Source of the DNA: Vibrio sonorensis
Lineage (GTDB): Bacteria > Pseudomonadota > Gammaproteobacteria > Enterobacterales > Vibrionaceae
Assembly: GCF_001854765.1 (NCBI RefSeq)
Contig: NZ_LJJE01000027.1
Span: forward strand, 1-64,000
DNA: 64,000 nucleotides
Direction: 5' to 3'
Positions 9,265-20,827 of this stretch are shown here, piece after piece. A model generated the notes under the pieces. It saw only the letters and a program-made list of their open reading frames with translations. It had not been told where the DNA came from and did not search any database. Numbering within the stretch: the first letter of the stretch is position 1; each line of letters begins with the position of its first letter. The translations under genes were made by a program, and so were the position numbers.

Positions 9265-9750
9265 TCACTGGTTTAAATAATCTAACATCTCGGTAAGAGC
9301 ATGGACGACCGCTTGCTCTCTTACCTGAGACCTATCACCTTTAAACCACTGGGTTTCCACTTTAAGCCAGCCGTCTTCGCAAGCCCACCCAAAGCATACC
9401 GTACCAACGGGCTTAGTTTCCGTTGCCCCACTAGGGCCCGCGATACCACTTATCGCAACTGAAATGTTGGCCTTTGAAAAGCGCAGTGCTCCTCGTGCCA
9501 TTTCACAGACTACCTCTTCACTAACGGCGCCAACGGATTGTAATGTCTTCTCTTTAACTTCAAGCATTTCCATCTTGGCGTCATTGCTGTAAGTAACAAA
9601 AGAACGATCAAACCAAGCTGAGCTACCCGCAACTTCTGTTATGGCACTGGCCACTCCGCCCCCAGTGCACGATTCCGCCGTGGTGGCTATCAGACCTTTT
9701 TTTAATAGAGCCTTACCCAGCTCTGCTGACAGCGTTTCAATGTTATCCAT
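9265..9750 (-). CDS. pncC: Nicotinamide-nucleotide amidohydrolase PncC (CinA C-terminal family)
   Basis: Deamidates nicotinamide mononucleotide to nicotinate mononucleotide in pyridine-nucleotide recycling. The 161-residue product is the stand-alone CinA C-terminal domain: [16 protein letters not shown] (catalytic Ser region), [49 protein letters not shown], and a closing helix. There is no N-terminal MoaB-like domain. It is divergent from mutS with 85 bases between starts. pncC near recA/mutS is common in Vibrionaceae and enterics. Confidence 0.93.
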   Translation of the reverse strand: MDNIETLSAELGKALLKKGLIATTAESCTGGGVASAITEVAGSSAWFDRSFVTYSNDAKMEMLEVKEKTLQSVGAVSEEVVCEMARGALRFSKANISVAISGIAGPSGATETKPVGTVCFGWACEDGWLKVETQWFKGDRSQVREQAVVHALTEMLDYLNQ

Positions 9751-9835
9751 ATCTAAATCCCCTACCCTGCTCTTTTCGCCTCACGCGTATTCACGTATCC
9801 TAAGCCGCTATCTGATCAAACAAAAGATATTACTC

Positions 9836-12397
9836 GTGAAAGCTGAACAAAAACACACTCCTATGATGCAACAATATCTGAGGCTCAAAGCAGAAAACCC
9901 AGATATTTTGCTCTTCTATCGCATGGGCGACTTCTACGAACTTTTTTATGATGATGCGAAAAGAGCTTCTCAGCTGCTCGATATATCTTTAACAAAACGT
10001 GGAGCTTCAGCTGGGGAGCCTATTCCTATGGCAGGCGTTCCTTTCCACGCGGTAGAAGGCTATCTTGCCAAGCTGGTTCAACTGGGGGAGTCAGTCGCTA
10101 TTTGTGAACAGACTGGCGATCCTGCGACAAGCAAAGGTCCTGTAGAGCGTAAAGTGGTTCGAATAGTCACTCCAGGTACAGTCACTGATGAGGCTTTGCT
10201 TTCTGAACGGGTGGACAACCTAATTGCTGCTATCTATCACCACAACAACAAGTTTGGTTATGCCACACTGGATCTCACTTCCGGTCGATTCCAGCTTATG
10301 GAGCCAGAGAGTGAAGAATCCATGGCAGCGGAACTTCAGCGCACGTCACCAAGAGAGCTACTGTTTCCAGAAGACTTTGAACCAGTTCATCTTATGGAGA
10401 CTCGCAATGGCAACCGTCGCCGTCCTGTGTGGGAGTTCGAATTAGAAACCGCAAAACAGCAGCTCAATCAACAGTTCGGGACTCGTGATCTGGTAGGTTT
10501 TGGCGTTGAGCATGCAGAACTTGGCCTGTGCGCAGCTGGCTGTTTGATCCAATACGTAAAAGATACTCAGCGAACCGCGATACCTCATATACGTTCACTT
10601 ACTTTGGACAACCAAGACCAATCGGTTATTTTGGATGCGGCAACTCGTCGCAACCTAGAAATCACTCATAACCTATCCGGTGGCTTAGACAATACTCTAG
10701 CGGAAGTGCTGGATCACACCGCCACGCCAATGGGAAGTCGCATGCTTAAGCGTTGGTTACATCAACCTATGCGTTGTGTTGAAACTCTTAACCAAAGGCT
10801 AGATGCGATTAGCGAAATTAAAGAGAGCGCACTTTACTCAGATCTACAGCCAGTGCTAAAGCAGATTGGTGATATTGAACGCATTCTGGCTCGCTTGGCG
10901 CTGCGCAGTGCTCGACCAAGAGATCTCGCTAGGCTCAGACACGCGATGCAACAACTTCCCGAGTTATCACAAGTCGCGCAATCTCTTACTCACCCTTACC
11001 TGAAAAAGATCCGAGATTATGTCGCTCCAATCGATGAGGTTTGTCATCTACTCGAACAAGCGATAAAAGAGAATCCACCAGTGGTCATTCGCGATGGAGG
11101 GGTTATTGCAGAGGGTTACAACGCAGAACTTGACGAGTGGCGTGCCCTTGCTGATGGCGCAACTGAATACCTAGAAAAACTAGAACGAGACGAACGCGAA
11201 CGCCACGATATAGATACGCTAAAAGTTGGCTACAACAATGTTCACGGCTTCTATATTCAAGTCAGCCGCGGTCAAAGCCACCTTGTTCCTCCGCACTATG
11301 TTCGTCGTCAGACTCTTAAAAATGCAGAACGCTATATTATACCTGAACTCAAAGAGCACGAAGACAAGGTTCTCAACTCAAAATCCAAAGCACTTGCTCT
11401 AGAAAAACAAATTTGGGAACAGTTATTTGACTTGTTGCTTCCTCACTTAGAGAAGTTGCAAAACTTAGCCTCTGCGGCTTCTCAGTTAGACGTTTTACAA
11501 AACATGGCGGAACGGGCAGATACCTTGGATTACTGTCGTCCTACTCTTTCAAAAGAGATCGGAATTAAGATTCAATCGGGTCGTCACCCCGTGGTAGAAA
11601 AGGTAATGGATGAGCCATTTATTGCTAATCCTATCGAGCTTCACAGCCAGCGTAAGATGTTGATCATAACGGGTCCAAACATGGGTGGTAAATCCACTTA
11701 CATGCGTCAGACAGCACTTATCGCGCTAATGGCTCACATTGGTAGTTTTGTTCCCGCGGAGTCCGCAGTTATTGGGCCCATCGACCGCATATTTACGCGA
11801 ATTGGCGCCTCAGACGATCTTGCTTCTGGCCGTTCTACCTTTATGGTCGAAATGACAGAAACCGCCAACATTCTACATAACGCTACCGCGAATAGCCTTG
11901 TGTTAATGGATGAGATTGGCCGAGGAACAAGTACCTATGACGGTCTATCGCTTGCTTGGGCTAGCGCAGAGTGGCTAGCCAAAGAACTGGGTTCAATGAC
12001 CTTGTTTGCGACCCACTATTTTGAGCTGACTGAGTTGCCGAATCAGATCTCTACTTTGGCTAACGTCCATTTAGATGCGGTAGAGCACGGGGATAGCATC
12101 GCCTTTATGCACGCCGTTCAAGAAGGTGCCGCTAGCAAGTCCTATGGTCTAGCCGTTGCAGGTCTAGCAGGCGTACCAAAAAGTGTCATTCGCCAAGCGA
12201 GAGCTAAGTTATCTCAATTGGAGCAATTGAGCACCGATACTCAGCAGCCCGACTCTCCGAAAGTAGATATAGCCAATCAACTCAGCTTAATTCCAGAGCC
12301 TAGCGAAGTAGAAGAAGCGCTGTCGAGTATAGACCCCGATGAGTTAACACCGCGCCAAGCGCTGGATGCTCTCTACCGCTTAAAACAGATGATTTAG
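9836..12397 (+). CDS. mutS: DNA mismatch repair protein MutS
   Basis: Recognises mismatches and starts methyl-directed repair with MutL and MutH. I choose the GTG at 9836 ([18 protein letters not shown]), which gives 853 residues, the length of E. coli MutS; the frame is open upstream over pncC but that part has no family similarity. Visible: mismatch-binding [11 protein letters not shown] with the Phe-x-Glu pair, Walker [15 protein letters not shown], Walker [28 protein letters not shown], and the C-terminal dimerisation segment ending LYRLKQMI. No rpoS follows, unlike most relatives; lptG is next, convergent. Confidence 0.97.
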   Translation: MKAEQKHTPMMQQYLRLKAENPDILLFYRMGDFYELFYDDAKRASQLLDISLTKRGASAGEPIPMAGVPFHAVEGYLAKLVQLGESVAICEQTGDPATSKGPVERKVVRIVTPGTVTDEALLSERVDNLIAAIYHHNNKFGYATLDLTSGRFQLMEPESEESMAAELQRTSPRELLFPEDFEPVHLMETRNGNRRRPVWEFELETAKQQLNQQFGTRDLVGFGVEHAELGLCAAGCLIQYVKDTQRTAIPHIRSLTLDNQDQSVILDAATRRNLEITHNLSGGLDNTLAEVLDHTATPMGSRMLKRWLHQPMRCVETLNQRLDAISEIKESALYSDLQPVLKQIGDIERILARLALRSARPRDLARLRHAMQQLPELSQVAQSLTHPYLKKIRDYVAPIDEVCHLLEQAIKENPPVVIRDGGVIAEGYNAELDEWRALADGATEYLEKLERDERERHDIDTLKVGYNNVHGFYIQVSRGQSHLVPPHYVRRQTLKNAERYIIPELKEHEDKVLNSKSKALALEKQIWEQLFDLLLPHLEKLQNLASAASQLDVLQNMAERADTLDYCRPTLSKEIGIKIQSGRHPVVEKVMDEPFIANPIELHSQRKMLIITGPNMGGKSTYMRQTALIALMAHIGSFVPAESAVIGPIDRIFTRIGASDDLASGRSTFMVEMTETANILHNATANSLVLMDEIGRGTSTYDGLSLAWASAEWLAKELGSMTLFATHYFELTELPNQISTLANVHLDAVEHGDSIAFMHAVQEGAASKSYGLAVAGLAGVPKSVIRQARAKLSQLEQLSTDTQQPDSPKVDIANQLSLIPEPSEVEEALSSIDPDELTPRQALDALYRLKQMI

Positions 12398-12412
12398 TAT
12401 TTTGCTCTCATC

Positions 12413-12446
12413 AAAAAAAGCTGCCTTTCAAGGGGCAGCTTTTTTG
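12413..12446. terminator. Bidirectional terminator between mutS and lptG
   Basis: AGCTGCC...GGCAGCT stem with A-run on the left and T-run on the right, lying between the convergent stops of mutS (12397) and lptG (12449). Confidence 0.88.
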
Positions 12447-12448
12447 TT

Positions 12449-13519
12449 TTATAGTTTTCGTCTTAATAACATCAAAGCGATTGAGAGGAACACCACGCTT
12501 GGTGCCAAAGCACCAAATACTGGCGGTATACCGTATACCAGACTCAACGGACCAAAGAACTCACTAGAGATATAGAAGGTAAACCCTGCTATCACCCCCG
12601 ACAATATACGTGCGCCCATAGTCACACTACGCAGTGGGCCAAAGATAAAGGAGAGCGCCATTAACATCATCACAGCGATAGATACCGGCTGAGTCACCTT
12701 ACGCCAAAATGCCAGTTCGTATCGCGAGGAGTCCTGTTCTGAAGCTTTCAAAAACTGAACGTATTCGTACAAGCCTCCAAGAGACAGTTCCTCAGGTTTA
12801 ACCGTTACTATGGCTAACTTGTCGGGCTCTAAAGATGTGGTCCAGTGAAACTCATCCACTTGCTCTTTGCTCAACTCAATATTGTCACGCATATCTGTGA
12901 TAGTAACGTCTTTCATCTGCCACTCGTTTTCACCCAGATAGTTAACCTCTTTGGCAAAAACCACGGTTTCTAATTTTTTCTCATCGTCAAAACGCCACAT
13001 GTTCAAGCTATAAAGCATATCGTCATCGATTTTTCCGATAAAAATAAAATCGTTCGCATCACGAGCCCAAACACCGGCTCTCACCGACAATATCGCACCG
13101 CCAGAGGTGGCAAATGCTCGTAGATCGCGAGCTGCCTTTTGTGCTTGTGGCGCACCCCATTGACCCAAGAGGGTTACGATAATCATCAGTGGAACGGCGG
13201 TTTTTAGTACCGACAGACCGATATCTAACTTAGAAAAACCCGATGCCTGCATTACCACCAGCTCGGAACTCGAAGCCAGCATGCCAAGACCAATTAATGC
13301 ACCGAGCAGCGCAGCCATAGGAAAAAACATTTCGATGTCACGGGGAACACTCAACAGTACAAACATCAAGGCTTGTAATAAGTCGTATGTGCCTTCACCC
13401 ACTTTTCGGAGCTGCTCAACGTACTTAATAATTGCAGACAAACCAACAAACGTAGCAAGTACCAAAGAGGTGGTCGCTATAATGGTTTTGCCTATGTATA
13501 AATCCAGAATTTTAAACAC
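12449..13519 (-). CDS. lptG: LPS export ABC transporter permease LptG
   Basis: Inner-membrane half-permease of LptB2FG, which extracts LPS and passes it to LptC. The 356-residue product begins FKILDLYIGKTI, an LptG signature, and has paired N-terminal membrane segments (LATFVGLSAIIKYVEQL; MFFPMAALLGALIGLGMLA), the coupling-helix motif SSELVVMQASGFSKLD, a periplasmic beta-jellyroll of about 150 residues, and C-terminal membrane segments (VAVMMLMALSFIFGP type and PLSLVYGIPPVFGAL). The start is a GTG at 13517-13519, two bases after the repaired lptF stop, consistent with coupled translation. Convergent with mutS across a shared terminator. Confidence 0.95.
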   Translation of the reverse strand: MFKILDLYIGKTIIATTSLVLATFVGLSAIIKYVEQLRKVGEGTYDLLQALMFVLLSVPRDIEMFFPMAALLGALIGLGMLASSSELVVMQASGFSKLDIGLSVLKTAVPLMIIVTLLGQWGAPQAQKAARDLRAFATSGGAILSVRAGVWARDANDFIFIGKIDDDMLYSLNMWRFDDEKKLETVVFAKEVNYLGENEWQMKDVTITDMRDNIELSKEQVDEFHWTTSLEPDKLAIVTVKPEELSLGGLYEYVQFLKASEQDSSRYELAFWRKVTQPVSIAVMMLMALSFIFGPLRSVTMGARILSGVIAGFTFYISSEFFGPLSLVYGIPPVFGALAPSVVFLSIALMLLRRKL

Positions 13520-13521
13520 GT

Positions 13522-14621
13522 TTAAGCAACCTTCTTACGCTTATATTTTTCTTTCAATCGTCTTACCGTCACACTGTCCGTCGAGTTAGCCATCAAAGCA
13601 ACGAGTAACAGAGCGATATTGATTGGCCACATACCAATCACAGCTGGGATGGCTTGATCTTCCAAGCTGATTTGGTGGCACTGATCGCCAAGAAGTAAGC
13701 GAGATAAACCAAAATTGCTGGTCCCATTTTGGCGAAACGGCCTTGTCTAGGGTTAACGGCCGAAAGGGGAACAACAAGCATAGTGAGCAATGGTATACAG
13801 ATAACTAATGAAATCCGCCATTGTAGCTCTGCCGTTGCTTTAGGATCGTTTTGCTGTAGCAGTGTTAACGTTGGGACGGCTTCCCAATCTCTTCCTTTAC
13901 GGCGAACTTCGCGTTGACCGATTACGCCGTCGTACTCTTCAAACTCAGTGATCATATAATCAATACGCGACGGTATCCCTTCGTAACGAACACCGTTATA
14001 CATAGTAATCACTTGACGGCCATCGCTGGTTTCTTTGACGTCACCCGAAGTCGCGTACATCACACTCGGCAAAATATTATCTCTAGGGCGCATCTGGGCG
14101 ACAAACACATTGCTTAGTTGCTTGTCGTTAATATCGTCGATAAATACAACAGAAGATCCATCGGGCGTACCCTGGAATTGTCCCTTTTGCAGCAAGTCAA
14201 CACGGTTTTCCGCGGCGACTTCCTCTGACAACTGCGCCAACTTGTCTTGGCTCCAAGGAGACAAAATAAAAGAGTTATATGCCGCTAACGCTCCGGTTAT
14301 CACCGCCAAGTACAAGGCTGCACGAATCAAAAACTTGTTGCCGATACCCGTGGCGTTCATTACGGTGATTTCACTTTCTGCATAGAGACGGCCAAAAGTG
14401 AGAAGGATGCCGAGAAACAGACTAAGCGGCAGCATTAACAGTCCCATCGAAGGCATGCTTAAAGCGACATAGTGCATGACCAAGCCAGCGGGAATTTCAC
14501 CATCGGACGCGTCCGCCAAAACACGTATCATTTTTTGACTGACAAACACTAAAAAGAGCACAAAAAAGATAGCTAATTGGCTCTTGAGTGTTTCGCGGAT
14601 CAAATATCTAACAATAATCAC
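13522..14621 (-). CDS. lptF: LPS export ABC transporter permease LptF, apparent -1 frameshift near 13665
   Basis: Partner half-permease of LptG. It begins MIIVRYLIRETLKSQLAIFF and has the coupling motif YAESEITVMNATGIGN, the periplasmic jellyroll and the VVPLSAVNPRQGRFAKM loop. The frame breaks after ISATKSA and hits a stop at 13638. The adjacent frame encodes the missing last helix and tail (LEDQAIPAVIGMWPINIALL ... VRRLKEKYKRKKVA) to a TAA at 13522. One missing T in GCTTGGAAG (expected GCTTTGGAAG) explains it; the repaired protein is 366 residues, the usual length. LptF is normally essential, so I take this as a sequencing deletion. Divergent from pepA. Confidence 0.92.
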
Positions 14622-14812
14622 GCTGAAATTACCTATACAAAACTTGTTTTTTTGGTCGAATCACTATAATTTCCCGTTGAACCCTTATTTATTTAAATTT
14701 TTAACTAACTGTTAGTCAGCTTATTTAAAAGCATTTTGGATAAAGAATCCAACTAGTAAGATGACATTATCTAACATTTAGTTCTATTTGTCTTCAGGAT
14801 GTAGGAGTACGC

Positions 14813-16321
14813 ATGGAGTTCAGTGTAAAAAGTGGTAGCCCTGAGAAACAACGCAGTGCATGTATTGTCGTTGGGGTGTTCGAACCACGCCGCCTTTCTC
14901 CGGTAGCAGAGCAACTTGATAAAATCAGCGATGGCTACATCAGTTCACTGCTTCGTCGTGGTGATCTGGAAGGTAAGCCAGGACAAATGCTATTGCTTCA
15001 TCAAGTGCCAGGTGTTTTATCAGAACGAGTACTGTTAGTTGGTTGTGGTAAAGAGCGCGAACTTGGCGAACGTCAATACAAAGAGATCATTCAAAAAACC
15101 ATCAACACTCTAAACGAAACAGGTTCGATGGAAGCGGTATGTTTCTTAACAGAGCTTCATGTAAAAGGTAGAGATACATACTGGAAAGTACGTCAAGCTG
15201 TTGAAGCCACCAAAGATGGTCTCTATACCTTCGATCAGTTTAAGAGCGTCAAGCCAGAAACTCGTCGCCCTCTTCGCAAGTTAGTATTTAACGTACCGAC
15301 TCGTCGCGAGCTTAACCTTGGTGAAAAGGCCATTGCACACGGACTTGCTGTTGCTTCTGGTGTTCGCGCGAGTAAAGACTTAGGCAATATGCCGCCTAAT
15401 ATCGCCAACCCTGCTTACCTAGCTTCTCAAGCGCGTCGCCTAGCAGACGACTACGAGACGATCACCACTAAGATCATTGGTGAGCAAGAAATGGAAAAAC
15501 TAGGTATGACATCTTACCTAGCTGTTGGCCGCGGTTCAAAGAACGAATCTATGATGTCAATCATGGAGTACAAGGGCAGCACAGATCCAGAAGCCAAGCC
15601 TATCGTTCTTATTGGTAAAGGCCTAACCTTTGACTCAGGTGGTATTTCAATTAAACCGAGCGAAGGCATGGATGAAATGAAGTACGACATGTGTGGCGCT
15701 GCTTCTGTCTTTGGTACAATGAAAGCACTTGCTAAGCTAAACCTACCGATTAATGTAACCGGTGTCTTAGCGGGTTGTGAAAACATGCCAGGCAGTAACG
15801 CTTACCGTCCAGGTGACATTCTCACCACTATGTCAGGTCAAACAGTTGAGGTGTTAAACACCGATGCGGAAGGCCGCCTAGTACTATGTGACGCCCTGAC
15901 TTATGCGGAACGCTTTGAACCAGAGTGCGTTATCGACGTCGCAACACTAACAGGTGCCTGCGTCATGGCGCTTGGCCATCACATCAGTGCGGTGATTTCT
16001 AATCACAACCCACTTTCTCACGAGCTGGTTAACGCATCAGAGCAAGCCAGTGACCGAGCGTGGCGTATGCCAATGGCCGACGAGTACCACGAGCAACTTA
16101 AGAGCCCATTTGCCGATATGGCAAACATTGGTGGCCGACCAGCTGGTACTATTACTGCTGGCTGTTTCTTATCCAAATTTGCTAAGAAGTACCACTGGGC
16201 ACACCTTGATATTGCAGGTACCGCTTGGAAGTCAGGGGCAGCAAAAGGCTCTACGGGACGACCAGTCTCAATGCTTGTCCAATTCCTGCTCAACCGCAGT
16301 GGCCAAGACGCAGAGGAATAA
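14813..16321 (+). CDS. pepA: Leucyl aminopeptidase A (PepA)
   Basis: Manganese/zinc-dependent M17 aminopeptidase; in enterics PepA is also a DNA-binding accessory factor in site-specific recombination and carAB control. The 502-residue product has the N-terminal macro-like domain ([20 protein letters not shown]) and C-terminal catalytic domain with [17 protein letters not shown], the signature NTDAEGRL, and [16 protein letters not shown]. Start ATG at 14813, with GGAGTACGC upstream. Divergent from lptFG and followed by holC-valS, a conserved cluster. Confidence 0.97.
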   Translation: MEFSVKSGSPEKQRSACIVVGVFEPRRLSPVAEQLDKISDGYISSLLRRGDLEGKPGQMLLLHQVPGVLSERVLLVGCGKERELGERQYKEIIQKTINTLNETGSMEAVCFLTELHVKGRDTYWKVRQAVEATKDGLYTFDQFKSVKPETRRPLRKLVFNVPTRRELNLGEKAIAHGLAVASGVRASKDLGNMPPNIANPAYLASQARRLADDYETITTKIIGEQEMEKLGMTSYLAVGRGSKNESMMSIMEYKGSTDPEAKPIVLIGKGLTFDSGGISIKPSEGMDEMKYDMCGAASVFGTMKALAKLNLPINVTGVLAGCENMPGSNAYRPGDILTTMSGQTVEVLNTDAEGRLVLCDALTYAERFEPECVIDVATLTGACVMALGHHISAVISNHNPLSHELVNASEQASDRAWRMPMADEYHEQLKSPFADMANIGGRPAGTITAGCFLSKFAKKYHWAHLDIAGTAWKSGAAKGSTGRPVSMLVQFLLNRSGQDAEE

Positions 16322-16334
16322 ACCTCAACAGTTT

Positions 16335-16358
16335 AAAAGGGCCGTAAGGCCCTTTTTT
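16335..16358 (+). terminator. Terminator after pepA
   Basis: AAAAGGGCC-GTAA-GGCCCTTTTTT, 14 bases past the pepA stop and just before holC, so holC-valS may have separate or read-through transcription. Confidence 0.85.
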
Positions 16359-16380
16359 AATGCCTTTACAGTGAGCAGAA

Positions 16381-16830
16381 ATGAGCAACGCGACCTTTTA
16401 TCTAATTCGCCCAGATTCCCCCGAGGCTACGCCGATAGGCTTTGACGACTATTTGCTTTTTCTGACACGTCACTTTGTAAAGCAAGGCGCTAAACTGTAC
16501 TTACACTGCAGAGACAAAGCCCATGCCGAACGAGTTGCAGAACTGTTTTGGCAAGTAGATCCCAAGCAATACATGGCTCACAACCTAGTCGGTGAAGGCC
16601 CAAAATACGCGACTAACATCGAAATTGGCTATCAAGGTGTTAAACCCACTTGGAATCGACAAATCGCAATTAATTTGGCGGATAGTTCGACAACCTTTGC
16701 GAACAAGTTTACAGAGGTGGTAGACTTCGTCCCTTGTGAAGAAAAAGCAAAGCAACAGGCTCGAGAAAGGTATAAAATTTACCGTCAAGCTGGATACAAT
16801 CTACAGACGATAGAAATTCAGCACGCCTAG
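16381..16830 (+). CDS. holC: DNA polymerase III chi subunit
   Basis: Clamp-loader-associated chi subunit that links the loader to single-strand-binding protein through the SSB C-terminus. The 149-residue product matches the family length and opens ATFYLIRPDS, with the HolC core YLHCRDKAHAERVAELFWQ and the region up to FVPCEEKAKQQARERYKIYRQ. Sits between pepA and valS, its usual place. Confidence 0.93.
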   Translation: MSNATFYLIRPDSPEATPIGFDDYLLFLTRHFVKQGAKLYLHCRDKAHAERVAELFWQVDPKQYMAHNLVGEGPKYATNIEIGYQGVKPTWNRQIAINLADSSTTFANKFTEVVDFVPCEEKAKQQARERYKIYRQAGYNLQTIEIQHA

Positions 16831-16938
16831 CAAAATTTATACAGTCAATCCTTATACTTCAGCCCTCTGGTTTTTAGAGAGCTCACTTATAAAGATTGAC
16901 TAAGATTTTAACCATCAACGTATCCATTTAAGAGCGCT

Positions 16939-19797
16939 ATGGAAAAGACATACAACCCAACTTCAATTGAACAGGCTCTATACCAGACCTGGGAAGAAAA
17001 AGGCTACTTTAAGCCACACGGTGACACGACCAAAGATTCATACAGCATCATGATCCCGCCACCAAACGTCACTGGCAGCCTACATATGGGCCATGCGTTC
17101 CAAGACACCATTATGGATACGCTGATCCGTTGTGAAAGAATGAAGGGTAAAAATACCCTGTGGCAAGTCGGTACTGACCACGCTGGTATCGCTACTCAAA
17201 TGGTCGTAGAGCGTAAAATTGCTGCTCAAGAAGGAAAAACCAAACACGATTACGGTCGTGAAGCCTTTATCGACAAAATTTGGGAATGGAAAGGCGAATC
17301 TGGTGGCACGATTACTAAACAGTTACGCCGTCTTGGTGCTTCCGTTGATTGGGATCGCGAACGCTTTACTATGGATGATGGCCTATCTAATGCTGTCCAA
17401 GAAGTCTTTGTACGCCTATATGAAGAAGATTTGATCTACCGTGGAAAGCGCCTAGTAAACTGGGATCCTAAACTTCACACCGCTATCTCCGATCTCGAAG
17501 TAGAGAACAAAGATACCAAAGGCAAAATGTGGCATTTCCGCTACCCACTGGCAGACGGAGTAAAAACCGCTGACGGTAAGGACCACATTGTCGTAGCTAC
17601 CACGCGTCCTGAAACTATGTTGGGTGATACTGGTGTTGCAGTTAACCCTGAAGATCCTCGCTACAAAGATCTTATCGGCAAAGAGATAATCCTACCTGTT
17701 GTTGACCGCCGTATTCCAATCGTAGGCGATGAACACGCCGATATGGAAAAAGGCACTGGTTGTGTGAAGATCACACCCGCTCACGACTTCAACGATTACG
17801 AAGTTGGTAAGCGCCACCAGTTGCCAATGATCAACATCCTGACCTTCGATGCCAACATTCGCGATGCTGCAGAAGTGTTCAACACCAATGGCGAAGAGAG
17901 CGACGCGTACAGCACTCAACTTCCGGCGAAATACCACGGTATGGAACGCTTCGCTGCCCGTAAAGCAATCGTTGCCGAGTTCGACGAACTAGGCCTGCTT
18001 GATGAAGTAAAAGATCACGATCTGCAAGTTCCTTATGGTGACCGCGGTGGTGTAGTTATCGAACCACTGCTGACGGACCAGTGGTACGTTCGCACTGCTC
18101 CTCTTGCAAAGCCAGCGGTTGAAGCCGTTGAAAATGGCGATATCCAGTTCGTTCCTAAGCAATACGAAAACATGTATTTTGCTTGGATGCGAGACGTTCA
18201 AGACTGGTGTATCTCTCGTCAGCTATGGTGGGGCCACCGCATCCCGGCTTGGTATGACAACCAAGGAAAAGTCTATGTTGGTCGCGACGAAGAAGAAGTT
18301 CGTACCAAACACAACTTAGATCCTGTTGTCGTTCTTCGCCAAGATGACGATGTACTGGACACTTGGTTCTCTTCAGCGTTGTGGACCTTTGGCACTCAAG
18401 GCTGGCCAGAAGACACCGAAGCACTGAAAACTTTCCACCCTTCAGATGTACTTGTATCGGGCTTTGATATTATCTTCTTCTGGGTTGCGCGCATGATAAT
18501 GATGACGCTGCACTTTGTAAAAGACGAAAATGGCAAACCGCAAGTACCATTCAAAACCGTTTATATGACTGGCCTTATCCGTGACGAAAACGGCGATAAG
18601 ATGTCGAAGTCCAAAGGTAACGTCCTCGATCCTATCGATATGATAGATGGTATCGATCTCGAATCTCTAGTTGAGAAACGCACTGGCAATATGATGCAGC
18701 CTCAGCTAGCCAAAAAGATCGAGAAGAACACTCGTAAAACATTTGAAAACGGTATTGAAGCATACGGTACCGACGCTCTGCGTTTCACACTTGCAGCCAT
18801 GGCCTCGACAGGTCGCGATATCAACTGGGATATGAAGCGACTAGAAGGTTACCGCAACTTCTGTAACAAGCTTTGGAATGCTAGCCGATATGTAATGATG
18901 AACACCGAAGAGCAAGATTGCGGCTTCAACGGTGGAGAGATCGAATATTCACTAGCGGATAAGTGGATCGAATCTCAGTTTGAACTGGCGGCGAAAGCAT
19001 TTAATAACCATATCGACAACTACCGTTTAGATATGGCGTCTAACACGCTTTACGAGTTTATCTGGAACCAGTTCTGTGACTGGTACTTAGAGCTCACCAA
19101 GCCTGTTTTATGGAAAGGAACCGAAGCACAGCAACGCGGTACTCGTCGTACTCTGATTACCGTACTTGAGAAAACTCTGCGTCTGGCTCACCCAGTGATC
19201 CCTTACATCACTGAAACGATTTGGCAAAGCATCAAACCGTTGGTTGACGGTGTTGAAGGCGACACTATTATGTTGCAAGCCCTGCCTCAATTCGACGAAG
19301 CGAACTTCAACCAAGAAGCGTTGGACGACATCGAGTGGGTTAAAGCCTTTATCACAAGTATTCGCAACCTTCGTGCTGAGTACGATATCAACCCAGGCAA
19401 GCCACTAGAAGTGATGCTAAAAGCGGCCAGTGATAAGGACGTGGCACGTCTTGAAGCAAACAAGCAAGTACTGATGTCTCTCGCCAAGCTTGAATCTGTG
19501 CGCGTGCTTGCTGCTGATGAAGACACACCTGCATGTGCAACGTCACTGGTAGCTAAGTCTGAACTTATGATCCCTATGGCAGGTCTGATTGATAAAGATG
19601 CTGAGCTATCGCGTCTAGATGGCGAAATCCAAAAGACTCACGGCGAGATCAAACGCATTGAAGGCAAACTCGGCAACCAAGGGTTTGTAGCTAAAGCGCC
19701 AGAGGCTGTCGTTGCTAAAGAGCGCGAAAAGCTTGATGGGTATAAAGAAACACTGACAAAACTCGAAGAGCAGAAAGCAACAATTGCAGCCCTTTAA
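16939..19797 (+). CDS. valS: Valyl-tRNA synthetase
   Basis: Class I synthetase charging tRNA-Val. The 952-residue product carries [15 protein letters not shown] (HIGH-type motif HMGH), the CP1 editing domain ([18 protein letters not shown]), KMSKSKGNV (KMSKS motif), [14 protein letters not shown] in the anticodon-binding domain, and a C-terminal coiled-coil ([20 protein letters not shown]) typical of ValRS. Start ATG at 16939. Last gene of pepA-holC-valS, ended by a terminator at 19814. Confidence 0.98.
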   Translation: MEKTYNPTSIEQALYQTWEEKGYFKPHGDTTKDSYSIMIPPPNVTGSLHMGHAFQDTIMDTLIRCERMKGKNTLWQVGTDHAGIATQMVVERKIAAQEGKTKHDYGREAFIDKIWEWKGESGGTITKQLRRLGASVDWDRERFTMDDGLSNAVQEVFVRLYEEDLIYRGKRLVNWDPKLHTAISDLEVENKDTKGKMWHFRYPLADGVKTADGKDHIVVATTRPETMLGDTGVAVNPEDPRYKDLIGKEIILPVVDRRIPIVGDEHADMEKGTGCVKITPAHDFNDYEVGKRHQLPMINILTFDANIRDAAEVFNTNGEESDAYSTQLPAKYHGMERFAARKAIVAEFDELGLLDEVKDHDLQVPYGDRGGVVIEPLLTDQWYVRTAPLAKPAVEAVENGDIQFVPKQYENMYFAWMRDVQDWCISRQLWWGHRIPAWYDNQGKVYVGRDEEEVRTKHNLDPVVVLRQDDDVLDTWFSSALWTFGTQGWPEDTEALKTFHPSDVLVSGFDIIFFWVARMIMMTLHFVKDENGKPQVPFKTVYMTGLIRDENGDKMSKSKGNVLDPIDMIDGIDLESLVEKRTGNMMQPQLAKKIEKNTRKTFENGIEAYGTDALRFTLAAMASTGRDINWDMKRLEGYRNFCNKLWNASRYVMMNTEEQDCGFNGGEIEYSLADKWIESQFELAAKAFNNHIDNYRLDMASNTLYEFIWNQFCDWYLELTKPVLWKGTEAQQRGTRRTLITVLEKTLRLAHPVIPYITETIWQSIKPLVDGVEGDTIMLQALPQFDEANFNQEALDDIEWVKAFITSIRNLRAEYDINPGKPLEVMLKAASDKDVARLEANKQVLMSLAKLESVRVLAADEDTPACATSLVAKSELMIPMAGLIDKDAELSRLDGEIQKTHGEIKRIEGKLGNQGFVAKAPEAVVAKEREKLDGYKETLTKLEEQKATIAAL

Positions 19798-19813
19798 AAG
19801 AGATAAATAGTGT

Positions 19814-19839
19814 AAAGGCAGCCAGAAGGCTGCCTTTTT
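19814..19839. terminator. Bidirectional terminator between valS and the M48 gene
   Basis: AAAGGCAGCC-AGAA-GGCTGCCTTTTT between the convergent stops at 19797 and 19838. Confidence 0.88.
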
Positions 19840-20827
19840 ATTGCATGGCTTTAATTCTTTCTAGCATGTCGGGATGCGTACTTAACCACTCGGGAAGGTG
19901 ATCGTCACCCTGTTGATTTAAAAGAGTAAACATTTTGACCATAGGCTCTGATGTACCGTAAATACGCTTCATCGCATCGACGGCAAACTCATCCGCTTCA
20001 CGCTCGGCATCCCTTGACCTGCTAGAATTAAGTAAAAAGACACCACCACCGACCAAGCTATCCAGCGCGCCCGTCGCTTCGCCCGTTAAAACGGCGACAC
20101 CCATCGCGATCAGACTCGACTCTACGATACTGTGCATAACGTGCTGATGATACACATGCCCAATCTCATGGTAGATAACACTATCAAGTTGAGCGGGTGT
20201 TTTTGCAAGTTTCACTAAACCATCGAGCAGAACGACTTTACCACCAGGCATGGCAAAAGCATTGGCATAGTTATCAAGTGAACGAAACTCAATCACAATG
20301 TTAAACGGCAAGTTGGGAAGCTCACCTAGCGTTTTTTCAATGCGCTTTCGAATAGCCGTTTGCTGCTCTAGAGACAGTTGACTCGGCTCGAACTGTGAAT
20401 CCAAGCTATCTAAAACTTGTTCTCCAAAATAGACCTGTGCTTGATTTGGTATACGTTCAACAATAAGGTCAGAAACCAAAGGAACACCATACTTATACGA
20501 CGAGAAAAGCAAGACTATCGTCAAGAATAGACAAGACAAAATCGCGATGGCATTCCCTTCAAGCTTTGCTATCCAGCTAACCGGTTTGTTGCGCTGTAGT
20601 AGGAGTTGTAAATCTCGCTTCTGCTCGGTAGCAAACACACGCCCATCAGGAAAACGTATTCGCATAGGCAAGTTTCCTAGCTGCTCACTTATTTCTACCT
20701 GTTTTAGAGAGTACTCATTTACGTCGTGTTTAGTACTTAGCAAAAAGTGCCCACTGCTAGATACCACCAGTGAAGCAGTTTCTTTTTGTGAGCTTTCGGC
20801 TGAATAGACAACCCCTTCAACTGACAT
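19838..20827 (-). CDS. M48-family membrane metalloprotease
   Basis: Predicted zinc peptidase. The 329-residue product has an N-terminal cytoplasmic region of about 90 residues (two beta-rich stretches around SSSGHFLLSTKHDVNEYSL and RIRFPDGRVF), one membrane segment at about 95-112 (AIAILSCLFLTIVLLFSSY), then an M48 domain with VIYHEIGHVYHQH (HExxH zinc motif) and a downstream READEFAVDAM giving the third ligand Glu. It ends HPDMLERIKAMQ. Its ATG overlaps the upstream yjgN-like stop by one base (TAATG), so translation is probably coupled. Substrate unknown. It is not HtpX or BepA by architecture, since it lacks four membrane segments and TPR repeats respectively. Confidence 0.85.
   Translation of the reverse strand: MSVEGVVYSAESSQKETASLVVSSSGHFLLSTKHDVNEYSLKQVEISEQLGNLPMRIRFPDGRVFATEQKRDLQLLLQRNKPVSWIAKLEGNAIAILSCLFLTIVLLFSSYKYGVPLVSDLIVERIPNQAQVYFGEQVLDSLDSQFEPSQLSLEQQTAIRKRIEKTLGELPNLPFNIVIEFRSLDNYANAFAMPGGKVVLLDGLVKLAKTPAQLDSVIYHEIGHVYHQHVMHSIVESSLIAMGVAVLTGEATGALDSLVGGGVFLLNSSRSRDAEREADEFAVDAMKRIYGTSEPMVKMFTLLNQQGDDHLPEWLSTHPDMLERIKAMQ

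Noticed and set aside
9641..9835. Longer mutS start overlapping pncC
   Set aside because: The extra residues are antisense to pncC and not MutS-like; the GTG at 9836 gives the standard length.
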